Under the pieces are notes generated by a model that had not been told where the DNA came from, did no database searches, and saw nothing but the letters and a program-made list of their open reading frames with translations. A stretch of 7,985 bases of DNA from Patescibacteria group bacterium (GTDB lineage: Bacteria > Patescibacteriota > Kazan-3B-28). Each line of letters begins with the position of its first letter. The stretch's first letter is position 1. Position numbers and translations under genes: made by a program. The DNA lies in contig JAKLDB010000020.1 of NCBI GenBank assembly GCA_022703745.1, positions 1-7,985 on the forward strand, given 5' to 3'. Shown in pieces: positions 1 through 6,375 of this stretch.

Positions 1-921
1 ATTCCATTATTAAAAAAATTAAGGAAGTCAGATTGGGTAGTTTTAGAGCTATCTAGTTTCCAGTTGGAAGACTTGAATAGAAGTCCGCAAATTGCAGTGA
101 TGCTAAATGTGGTGCCAGAACATTTGGATAGGCATAAAACTTTTTCTAAATATCTTTTGGCCAAACAGAATATATATAAATACCAAAAGAAAAAAGATAT
201 CTTGGTGGCATCCAAAGATTTTCCTGCTACTCGGACAGCACTACAACAAGCCAAAGGAAAAACCTGTCCTGTTTCTACTCGACAGATTTTGCAGAAAGGA
301 GTGTATCTTGCAGGAGGAGAAGTGATTTACCGCAATGAAAAAGGACGCCGACAGGTAGTGGCACCAGTTTTTGCGATGAAACTTCGTGGTGAGCATATGT
401 GGCAGAATGTTCTGCCAGCAATTGCTGCGGCGATCGTTGCGGGTACGCCAGTAAAGCGAATTGAGGGACGACTGAAATCTTTTAAGGGGTTGCATCATAG
501 GTTAGAGGTTGTGCGGACGATTGGAAAAACCATTTTTGTAAATGATTCATTGGGTACTACACCAGAGGCCGCATCGGCAGCGGCACTGGCCCTTGCAGAA
601 ATGCCTAAAGCAATGATTATAGGTGGAGTGGCAAAGGGAGGTGATGTAAAAGGATTAGCAAAAACAATTGCTAGATCAAATGTATCCTTGGTTGTGTTGA
701 TTGGGCAGTCGACGGATAAGTTTAAAAAGATTTTCAAAAAGTGGGCACCATATGTTCCCTTGAAGACTGCGAAGAAGTTTGATGAAGCGATAAAAGTAGC
801 TTACACAGGGGTGAAAAAAGAAGGGGTAGTGATTTTATCTCCAGCCTGTGCGAGTTTTGATATGTTTAAAGATGCTTATGATAGGGGCGAACAATTTAGT
901 AAGATGGTGAAGAAGTTGTGA
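1..921 (+). CDS. murD: UDP-N-acetylmuramoyl-L-alanine:D-glutamate ligase, 5' end missing
   Basis: The cytoplasmic ligase MurD adds D-glutamate to UDP-MurNAc-L-Ala using ATP. The frame is open from base 1, giving 306 residues with no start in the window. Aligning by eye to E. coli MurD (438 aa) suggests about 140 N-terminal residues, including the ATP-binding GKT loop, lie upstream. The TTG at 64 is internal, because the conserved ELSSFQLE motif (fragment residues 16-23) precedes it. Other family motifs are NVVPEHLDRH (36-45), with the metal-site histidine; AKQNIY (54-59), whose lysine matches the carbamylated Lys198 of E. coli; GLHHRLEVV; and C-terminal SPACASFD. The E. coli NDSKATN motif reads NDSLGTTPEA here (from residue 181), so its lysine is absent; I believe similar DDSxATTP forms occur in other MurDs. 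The TGA stop overlaps the ftsW start (GTGA). Confidence 0.95.
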   Translation: MPLLKKLRKSDWVVLELSSFQLEDLNRSPQIAVMLNVVPEHLDRHKTFSKYLLAKQNIYKYQKKKDILVASKDFPATRTALQQAKGKTCPVSTRQILQKGVYLAGGEVIYRNEKGRRQVVAPVFAMKLRGEHMWQNVLPAIAAAIVAGTPVKRIEGRLKSFKGLHHRLEVVRTIGKTIFVNDSLGTTPEAASAAALALAEMPKAMIIGGVAKGGDVKGLAKTIARSNVSLVVLIGQSTDKFKKIFKKWAPYVPLKTAKKFDEAIKVAYTGVKKEGVVILSPACASFDMFKDAYDRGEQFSKMVKKL

Positions 922-2102
922 GAAATTACCACAGACAAGATTATTATTTAGCGATTACCACAGTTTTACTGTTGATTTTTGGGTTGGTCATGGTTTCGTC
1001 GGCTTCGGTAGTTCAATCTTTTGACGCTACAGGTTCTAACAACTATTATTTCTTCCGCCAGGCAGGATTTGCCTTGGTGGGGTTATTCTTGTGGTGGTTT
1101 TTTTCCAAGCTGGATTACCATTGGTGGAAGAAAATAGCTTGGCCACTTTTGGTGATTAGTGGAGTCTTGCTGATTGCAGTACTTGTCCCTGGGATTGGTT
1201 TAGAAGCAGGAGGGGCAAGAAGGTGGATAGCGATTGGTGGATTTACTTGGCAGGCAAGTGAATCGATGAAGTTTGCGATGATAATCTATTTGGCATGGTG
1301 GTTTGAACGTAAGGGAAGTAAGATAACTGATTTCTATAATACTTTTCTGCCGTTTGTAATGATGCTTGGTTTAGCTTTTATTCTGGTTATCCAAGAACCG
1401 GATATGGGTACTGCAGTATCTTTGGCTCTGATTACCGGCTCTATGTACATGGTGGCGGGAGCAACTTGGGGACAGATTTTCACGCTAGTTGGAGGGGGAC
1501 TCGGTAGTATTTTGGTTCTAATCAAGTTGGCGCCATATCGCTTGAGTCGATTTCTTACTTTTCTAAATCCAAATGCAGACCCACTGGGTTCGGGCTACCA
1601 TATTAATCAGGCACTGCTTGCAATTGGTTCGGGTGGATTGTTTGGTTTGGGATATGGTCGAAGCAGACAAAAATACAATTTCTTGCCAGAGGCATCCTCG
1701 GACTCTATCTTTGCTGTTATTGGCGAAGAGCTGGGGATGATTGGCTGTCTGGCTCTAATCGCTGGATTCGCTATTGTTATTTGGCGAGGTTTGCTGATTG
1801 CCAGAAGAGCACCAGATATGTTTGGAAGGTTGCTGGCTATGGGCATTACGGGGTGGATCGGTTTTCAGGCAGTGCTCAATATGGGGGCTTTGGTAGGACT
1901 TTTTCCACTAACAGGTATTCCCCTGCCATTTATTAGCTTGGGCGGTACATCCTTAGTGATGGTATTGGCCGCTTCTGGTATACTCCTGAATATCTCTAAG
2001 CAGACTATAATCACACACAAAGATGAGAATCTTATTGGCGGGTGGGGGGACTGGCGGACATATTTTGCCAACTCTGGCAATCGCCGAATCTCTCAAAGAT
2101 AG
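918..2102 (+). CDS. ftsW: septal peptidoglycan glycosyltransferase FtsW (SEDS family)
   Basis: This is a 394-residue polytopic membrane protein of the SEDS family, which polymerises lipid II into septal glycan together with a class B penicillin-binding protein. It has about ten hydrophobic segments. Family signatures visible are GLVMVSSAS (22-30), GGARRWI (98-104), QASESMKF (112-119; usually QPSE), QEPDMGTA (159-166), GSGGLFGLGYG (237-247), and PEASSD followed by IGEELG (257-273). Asp262 aligns with the essential aspartate of the family (Asp297 in E. coli FtsW). GLFPLTGIPLPFISLGG (327-343) is also typical. RodA is the alternative, but the murD-ftsW-murG context favours FtsW. The GTG start at 918 overlaps the murD stop (GTGA). 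The last 26 residues are read out of frame across the start of murG; this basic tail is probably cytoplasmic and is not a conserved part of the family. Confidence 0.94.
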   Translation: MRNYHRQDYYLAITTVLLLIFGLVMVSSASVVQSFDATGSNNYYFFRQAGFALVGLFLWWFFSKLDYHWWKKIAWPLLVISGVLLIAVLVPGIGLEAGGARRWIAIGGFTWQASESMKFAMIIYLAWWFERKGSKITDFYNTFLPFVMMLGLAFILVIQEPDMGTAVSLALITGSMYMVAGATWGQIFTLVGGGLGSILVLIKLAPYRLSRFLTFLNPNADPLGSGYHINQALLAIGSGGLFGLGYGRSRQKYNFLPEASSDSIFAVIGEELGMIGCLALIAGFAIVIWRGLLIARRAPDMFGRLLAMGITGWIGFQAVLNMGALVGLFPLTGIPLPFISLGGTSLVMVLAASGILLNISKQTIITHKDENLIGGWGDWRTYFANSGNRRISQR

Positions 2103-3135
2103 GCTTCCTGGAGTGGAACTGCTGTATATCGGCTCAAAAAGAGCTGAAGATAGGAGATTGGTAGAATCAGCAGGAATAGCTTTCAGGGGAATTCACGCAG
2201 GGAAACTGCGGAGGTATTTGAGCTTAGAAAACTTTACAGACTTATTCAGATTCTGGTTGGGGATATGGGAGGCAGGAAGGATTCTGAAACGCTTCAAACC
2301 AGCAGTAGTTTTTGCTAAGGGGGGATACGTGTCTCTGCCTGTGGTAATAGCAGCTAAACGTCTTGGTATTGTGGTAGTAGTGCATGAGTCGGATAACCAT
2401 CTAGGTTTAGCAAATAAAATTGCGCTTAGATCGGCAAACAGACTGGCGGTAGCTTGGCCGATACAAAACTATTGGCAGAATGAACCAAAGTTGGGGAAAT
2501 ATGCGGATAAGTTTGCTTACACAGGATTACCGGTAGCGCAAGATCTTTTGACTTGGAAAGGGGAGAAACTATTCACTAGTCCCCTGCCGACAATTTTAAT
2601 TACAGGAGGTTCGCAAGGTGCACATTCTATTAACACAGCAGTTTGGGAAGTTTTGCCTGAGCTCCTGTACAAGTTCAATGTTGTGCATCAGATTGGCAAA
2701 CTAGATATTGGAGAAGCGGAAAGACGCAAAGGGGATTTGAATCCAGAAATAATAGGAAGGTATTTGCCATTTGAGTTTGATAGGAAAATCTTTCTTTCTG
2801 CTTTGCATGAGGCAAGCTTGGTGGTATCTCGTTCAGGTTCCTTTGTGTTTGAGCTGGCAGTATTAGGGAAGCCAGCAGTGCTAATCCCCTTGCCAAATTC
2901 TGCGAGTGATCACCAGCTGAAGAATGCAACAGGTTTGGCTGATAAAGGAGCGGCAGTAGTGCTCTCCCCAGATTTACTGGATGGCAGTAGATTACTGGCA
3001 GCAGTTAACGAGCTAATGGAAGATGATGTTCGGAGGAGGGCGATGTCGGATAAAATGAAAGAGTTCGGTGAAGTATCTAAAACGGCAGCAGATACAATTG
3101 CTAAGTTAATTATTGATGAAGCAAAAGAACGGTAG
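2023..3135 (+). CDS. murG: UDP-GlcNAc:lipid I N-acetylglucosaminyltransferase MurG
   Basis: MurG (370 aa) is a GT28/GT-B enzyme at the inner face of the membrane that transfers GlcNAc to lipid I to make lipid II. Its N terminus begins directly with MRILLAGGGTGGHILP, the conserved glycine-rich loop, which fixes the ATG at 2023 even though it lies 80 nt inside ftsW. Other motifs are FAKGGYVS (97-104); HESDNHLGLANK (121-132), where most homologues have HEQN; GGSQGAHSIN (195-204), the loop near the nucleotide diphosphate; SRSGSFVFELA (269-279), with Glu277 expected to contact the UDP-GlcNAc ribose; and IPLP plus DHQLKNA (288-302). Length is normal for the family. I see no good Shine-Dalgarno, so translation is probably coupled to ftsW. 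The stop overlaps the sortase-like gene. Confidence 0.96.
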   Translation: MRILLAGGGTGGHILPTLAIAESLKDRLPGVELLYIGSKRAEDRRLVESAGIAFRGIHAGKLRRYLSLENFTDLFRFWLGIWEAGRILKRFKPAVVFAKGGYVSLPVVIAAKRLGIVVVVHESDNHLGLANKIALRSANRLAVAWPIQNYWQNEPKLGKYADKFAYTGLPVAQDLLTWKGEKLFTSPLPTILITGGSQGAHSINTAVWEVLPELLYKFNVVHQIGKLDIGEAERRKGDLNPEIIGRYLPFEFDRKIFLSALHEASLVVSRSGSFVFELAVLGKPAVLIPLPNSASDHQLKNATGLADKGAAVVLSPDLLDGSRLLAAVNELMEDDVRRRAMSDKMKEFGEVSKTAADTIAKLIIDEAKER

Positions 3136-3727
3136 GAAAATTTGGCCTGATATCATCAAGCTTGGGATATTCATTCTCCTAGTTTTGGTGATTGCGAATT
3201 GGAGTTATTTTGCCAAGCAAACATCGGCGTGGTGGATCTATGACGTGCTGAATAAAGATACGAGTACAACGATTACCCAAGAAGTAATTAGTGGGAAGCC
3301 AGATACATTAGCTATTCCATCTCTGGGGTTGGAAGCTCCCCTAGTGTATGTAACAGAAACTGACGAAGTAACTTTCCAACGAGGACTGGAACAAGGAGTG
3401 GTACATTACCCATCTACTACATTGCCTGGTGAGATTGGGAATGCATATTATTTCGGACATTCGTCAGACTATGCCTTTAAGAAGGGAAATTACAAAACAG
3501 TGTTTGCAATTTTGCCAAAGATTGAGGCAGGTGCCGAAATATATATTACGGATCATTCAGGGCAACAATTTACATACAAGGTACGAGAGAAGAAGGTAGT
3601 TGAGCCAAAGGATGTGAGTGTATTGTCCCAGGGAGATGGAAAAGAAAAACTTTTGACCCTACAGACTTCATGGCCACTAGGGACTGCGCTAAGGAGATAT
3701 GTGGTGATAGCGGAGATAGATACATGA
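3116..3727 (+). CDS. sortase-like protein with serine in place of the catalytic cysteine
   Basis: This 203-residue protein has a basic N terminus and a single hydrophobic anchor (about 13-32), followed by an extracytoplasmic sortase-type domain. Sortases are cysteine transpeptidases that attach proteins to the cell wall. Recognisable parts are LAIPSLGLEAPL (65-76), GVVHYPSTTLPGEIGNA (94-110), FGHSSDY (113-119) with the catalytic His115, a KTVF strand, and the C-terminal TLQTSWPLGTALRRYVV (181-197). In active sortases this last motif reads TLxTC; here Ser185 (TCA, 3668-3670) occupies the cysteine position. The conserved arginine is Arg193 or Arg194. The overall look is nearest to class D/E enzymes, but I cannot assign a class. 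The ATG at 3116 overlaps murG by 20 nt; a TTG at 3113 is a possible alternative start. The stop overlaps the murC start (ATGA). It may be inactive, a binding protein, or a serine variant. Confidence 0.88.
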   Translation: MKQKNGRKIWPDIIKLGIFILLVLVIANWSYFAKQTSAWWIYDVLNKDTSTTITQEVISGKPDTLAIPSLGLEAPLVYVTETDEVTFQRGLEQGVVHYPSTTLPGEIGNAYYFGHSSDYAFKKGNYKTVFAILPKIEAGAEIYITDHSGQQFTYKVREKKVVEPKDVSVLSQGDGKEKLLTLQTSWPLGTALRRYVVIAEIDT

Positions 3728-5088
3728 AAAAATATTTTTTGATTGGTATTGGGGGAATTGGAATGCAGGCAGTAGCAAGACTACTGGCTGGTTTGGGTAA
3801 TACGGTGGCAGGAAGCGATATGAATGATTTTGAGGCTCGTCAGGACCTAGAAGAGGCGGGGATTAGGGTATTTGTTGGACATGATGCTAGTCATATTACA
3901 AAGGAGGTGGGTGAGGTAATCTATTCTGCAGCTATTCCGGAGACTAACCTGGAGATTCAGCAAGCAAAGAAACTTGGTATCCCCCTTCGTAGAAGACTGG
4001 AAGTAGTGGGTGATTTAATGCAACAGAAAATAGGGGTAGCAATTAGCGGTACGCATGGAAAAACTACTACCACTACAATGGTTACTTTGATCCTGCAGGC
4101 CGGAGGGAGGAATCCGACTGCATTGATTGGGGCAGAGGTGAAAAATCTGAAATCTAATTTTGTGATGGGAAATGGTCCAGTAATGGTAGTGGAGGCATGC
4201 GAATATGACCGTAGCTTTATGGACTTGCGCCCCAAGATTATTGCGTTGACTAATATTGAGGCAGATCATTTGGATTACTACAAAGATTTAGAAGATATTG
4301 AGTCGGCTTTTGTGGATTTTGTGAAGTTGTTGCCTAAAGACGGTGTAGTAATTGCCAATGGAGATGATGAAAATGTGCGGGAAGTAGTGAGAAGGGCGAA
4401 TCCCCCACGGGTTATCTGGGCAGGAATGGGAGAAGAGAATGATGTCCGAGGACGAGATCTAGAATTTGTAGAGGGCAGGCTATATTTCTCAGTGAATGGT
4501 GCTAGGTTGCATTTGCAAGTACCGGGTAGGCACAATGTGGCAGATGCGGTAATGAGTTGGGCTATTGCTAAAGAATTGGGAGTAGATGATGCGACGATTA
4601 AACATACTCTACAGGATGAATTCAAAGGTGCTTCGAGAAGATTTGAAATTATTGGGACAACCAAAGGGATTACTTTCCTAGACGATTACGCTCATCATCC
4701 GACAGAAGTGCATGCCCTGTTGGAGGGTGCTCGGCAGTATTTCCAAGGGAGAAGACTAATGGTAGTTTTTCATCCTCACCAGTTCAGCAGAACTCGGCTT
4801 TTATTGGATAACTTTGCCAAAAGTTTCCATGATGCAGATGAAGTGGTAGTGGCACCAATATATGCAGTACGAGATAGTGAGGAAGATAAGAAGTCTATTA
4901 GTAGTGAAGATCTGGTTGAGGCGATAAACAAAGAAAGTAGCAATGCGAAATATGTCGGAGACTTTTCTGCTATCAAACAATATATGCTTGATGCTGTTCT
5001 TCCTGGTGATGTGGTTATAACTCTTGGAGCAGGACAAGCAAATGTATTTGGAAAAGAACTATTAGAAGAACTGAGGAATCAAAAGTGA
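3724..5088 (+). CDS. murC: UDP-N-acetylmuramate:L-alanine ligase
   Basis: MurC (454 aa) attaches L-alanine to UDP-MurNAc with ATP, the first step of stem-peptide synthesis, in the cytoplasm. Domain 1 opens with MKKYFLIGIGGIGM, the Rossmann glycine motif. Because this begins exactly at the ATG at 3724, in an ATGA overlap with the sortase-like gene, I prefer it to an in-frame ATG at 3670. The ATP P-loop is SGTHGKTTTTT (108-118). EACEYDRSF (157-165) replaces the common EADESDxSF, and NIEADHLD (177-184) follows. Domain 3 shows DDYAHHPTEV (320-329) and FHPHQFSRT (349-357), both typical of MurC. Length is normal. The alternative Mpl is less likely, given the length and the dcw context. The gene ends in a GTGA overlap with ftsQ. 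Confidence 0.95.
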   Translation: MKKYFLIGIGGIGMQAVARLLAGLGNTVAGSDMNDFEARQDLEEAGIRVFVGHDASHITKEVGEVIYSAAIPETNLEIQQAKKLGIPLRRRLEVVGDLMQQKIGVAISGTHGKTTTTTMVTLILQAGGRNPTALIGAEVKNLKSNFVMGNGPVMVVEACEYDRSFMDLRPKIIALTNIEADHLDYYKDLEDIESAFVDFVKLLPKDGVVIANGDDENVREVVRRANPPRVIWAGMGEENDVRGRDLEFVEGRLYFSVNGARLHLQVPGRHNVADAVMSWAIAKELGVDDATIKHTLQDEFKGASRRFEIIGTTKGITFLDDYAHHPTEVHALLEGARQYFQGRRLMVVFHPHQFSRTRLLLDNFAKSFHDADEVVVAPIYAVRDSEEDKKSISSEDLVEAINKESSNAKYVGDFSAIKQYMLDAVLPGDVVITLGAGQANVFGKELLEELRNQK

Positions 5089-5960
5089 AGCTTGGGTGGG
5101 GGTGGAAAATATGGATGAAGAAAAAGGCGCAAGTAGGAAGCGCCCCTCTAATGCAAAATGAGGCAGTCCGGAGACGTTTTGAATACCGCAAACAGTTGCA
5201 ACGAAGCACAAAGAAAGAAACTACAGGAAGACGTCTCAGGGTATTTCGTCTAAGTAAGGGTGGGTGGCAAAAGTGGCTGGTAGTGCCGGGATTAGTTGCG
5301 GTCATCTATTTTGTTTTTGGTAGTTCGTTTTTTTTGTTGGATGAAATAAAAATTACCGGGAATCATCTTGCAACACAAGAACAAATTCGAGATCTGCTGT
5401 TTCCCAGAGGATTTTCTAAGGTAAATGCAGTAACATGGCCAGAGGGATGGGCGCGAAAAAAACTACTTAGTAAGATTCCACAGATAAGTGAAGTGGAGTT
5501 TGGAAAAAATCTAATTAGTAATTTATTGACGATAAAAATAACAGAACACCAGACTTCAGTGGTATGGCAGACGGCGGGAGAAAGGTTTTTGGTGAATCGA
5601 TATGGAGTCATGTATGACAAGGCGGGAGACAATGTTCCACTTATTTTAATAGAAGATTTAAAGAATGTTCCAGTAAGTTTGAATCAAAAAGTAGTGGCGG
5701 CAGATTTTATTGAATTCGTTACCAGTTTTGTAGCGAACTTACCCCGTAAAACAAATATTTCAATTACGCGGATTACAATTCCAGAAACTACTTTTGAGGT
5801 GGAGATGTACACGAACCAAAAGTGGCGGATAATTTTGGACACTACTCGCCCACCGGATGATCAATTGAATGCATTAGTGAGGGTCTTAAGGGAGATGGAA
5901 GATAATCCACCAAAAGACTATGTGGATCTAAGGATTCCTAATAAGGTGTTCTATAAATAG
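5085..5960 (+). CDS. ftsQ: cell division protein FtsQ/DivIB
   Basis: This 291-residue bitopic membrane protein connects early and late divisome proteins. Residues 1-63 form a Lys/Arg-rich cytoplasmic tail. A single membrane segment follows (about 64-85, WLVVPGLVAVIYFVFG), then the POTRA domain starting FFLLDEIKITGNHLATQEQI (82-101). The beta domain shows the weakly conserved FtsQ pattern: the KIPQISEVEF stretch, KITEHQTSVVW, and FLVNRYGVMYDKAG, equivalent to the usual 'vD..G'. FtsQ proteins conserve topology more than sequence, so the call rests on topology, motif order and position after murC. The GTG at 5085 overlaps the murC stop; an in-frame ATG at 5115 would drop ten residues and is also possible. 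No clear + strand terminator follows, and neither ftsA nor ftsZ is next. Confidence 0.88.
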   Translation: MKLGWGWKIWMKKKAQVGSAPLMQNEAVRRRFEYRKQLQRSTKKETTGRRLRVFRLSKGGWQKWLVVPGLVAVIYFVFGSSFFLLDEIKITGNHLATQEQIRDLLFPRGFSKVNAVTWPEGWARKKLLSKIPQISEVEFGKNLISNLLTIKITEHQTSVVWQTAGERFLVNRYGVMYDKAGDNVPLILIEDLKNVPVSLNQKVVAADFIEFVTSFVANLPRKTNISITRITIPETTFEVEMYTNQKWRIILDTTRPPDDQLNALVRVLREMEDNPPKDYVDLRIPNKVFYK

Positions 5961-5971
5961 ATTTATATAGG

Positions 5972-5996
5972 CAAAAACCCCAGCTTCGACTAGGGT
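5972..5996 (-). terminator. intrinsic terminator of the 72-aa minus-strand gene
   Basis: Read on the - strand, ACCCTAG and CTGGGGT form a 7-bp stem with one U.G wobble around the loop TCGAAG, followed by TTTTTG. On the + strand the wobble becomes a C.A mismatch and no T-tract follows, so the signal points to - strand transcription. It lies just past the stop of the 6019-6237 gene and in the gap after ftsQ. Confidence 0.6.
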
Positions 5997-6018
5997 CTTG
6001 CAAGGAACAAGTTTGAGA

Positions 6019-6237
6019 CTAGAGTTTATCGATATACTCGATAGCCTCTTCTATCTTGTCGTCCATGTCGGACAGGGTTTCAGAGAGTTTCTTACTTAGT
6101 CTTGTCTGCTCTTCTGGAGATTCGGCAGATCCAAGATCTTTCAGAAGTTTCTCTACTGTCTTGGACAGCTTGACGACTTGCCGATTTCTCTTGCCGATTT
6201 CTTTACGTACTGCTCCGGTTCCATTTCTGCATGCCAC
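6019..6237 (-). CDS. small helical hypothetical protein, 72 aa
   Basis: I do not recognise a family. The frame stays open upstream to 6417, but that part looks non-coding. I chose the GTG at 6237 because GGGAGGG (6245-6251) lies 8 nt before it, counted from its GGAGG core, and a good promoter lies just beyond. The product is highly charged (Lys, Glu, Asp, Arg). After a short basic N terminus (RKEIGKRNRQ, 11-20), residues from about 17 to 70 look like one or two long amphipathic helices, probably a coiled coil, with a break near GSAESPEE (36-43). There is no membrane segment, and the only cysteine is Cys3. It converges on ftsQ and is divergent from the 6376-6657 gene. A structural or regulatory partner protein is possible but unproven. 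Promoter, ribosome site and terminator together make it credible. Confidence 0.7.
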   Translation of the reverse strand: MACRNGTGAVRKEIGKRNRQVVKLSKTVEKLLKDLGSAESPEEQTRLSKKLSETLSDMDDKIEEAIEYIDKL

Positions 6238-6244
6238 CGTCCTT

Positions 6245-6251
6245 CCCTCCC
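6245..6251 (-). promoter_or_regulatory. ribosome binding site that sets the GTG start at 6237
   Basis: The minus strand reads GGGAGGG here. Its GGAGG core ends 8 nt before the GTG at 6237. This supports the short 72-aa reading rather than the longer open frame that begins at 6417. Confidence 0.65.
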
Positions 6252-6272
6252 GTAGTAGTTTTACCGATAGTA

Positions 6273-6302
6273 AATATACTAGTGAGGGGGTTAGTGGGTC
6301 AA
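6273..6302 (-). promoter_or_regulatory. sigma-70-type promoter for the 72-aa minus-strand gene
   Basis: On the - strand there is a -35 box TTGACC (6302-6297) and a -10 box TATATT (6278-6273), separated by 18 nt. Transcription would begin near 6266, giving a leader of about 29 nt that contains the GGGAGGG ribosome site. Both boxes match the consensus at five of six positions. Confidence 0.6.
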
Positions 6303-6318
6303 GGATGCTTTTCTTGAC
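6298..6318. promoter_or_regulatory. dyad covering two divergent -35 boxes, possible operator
   Basis: GTCAAG (6298-6303) and CTTGAC (6313-6318) are perfect inverted copies with a 9-nt gap, in the middle of the divergent control region. Each arm overlaps one -35 box. The symmetry may come only from two back-to-back TTGAC boxes, or it may be a site where one regulator controls both genes. Confidence 0.3.
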
Positions 6319-6342
6319 TGGGAGCGGGTTTTTTAGTAAGGT
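6314..6342 (+). promoter_or_regulatory. possible promoter for the 93-aa gene
   Basis: A clear -35 box TTGACT (6314-6319) is followed after 17 nt by TAAGGT (6337-6342), a poor -10 matching three of six consensus bases. The location, 33 nt before the ATG at 6376, is right. The weak -10 suggests that activation is needed or that I have mis-set the box. Confidence 0.35.
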
Positions 6343-6363
6343 ACTGGTATCTTGAATCTTGAG

Positions 6364-6370
6364 AAGGAGG
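6364..6370 (+). promoter_or_regulatory. strong ribosome binding site that sets the start at 6376
   Basis: AAGGAGG lies 5 nt before the ATG at 6376. It rules against an in-frame TTG start at 6352, which would place this site inside the coding region. None of the dcw genes in the window has a ribosome site this strong. Confidence 0.8.
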
Positions 6371-6375
6371 AGGCA

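Noticed and set aside
64..921. MurD starting at the TTG at position 64
   Set aside because: The frame is open to base 1, and the conserved MurD motif ELSSFQLE lies before and across this TTG. The gene is truncated by the window edge.
3670..3723. MurC extended upstream to the ATG at 3670
   Set aside because: The Rossmann motif begins right after the ATG at 3724, which forms a standard ATGA overlap. The extra 18 residues match nothing in the family and overlap the sortase motif.
4278..4664. A 128-aa - strand frame inside murC
   Set aside because: It is antisense to conserved MurC coding sequence, very rich in Ser and Thr, and has no start signals.
5995..6036. A + strand terminator for ftsQ near GTCTTG and CAAGTTTGAGAC
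   Set aside because: Only 4-6 bp short stems are possible and no T-tract follows. It is too weak to call.
6056..6355. A 99-aa + strand frame opposite the 72-aa gene
   Set aside because: It is serine-rich and low in acidic residues, as antisense shadows usually are. It has no ribosome site and crosses the divergent promoter region.
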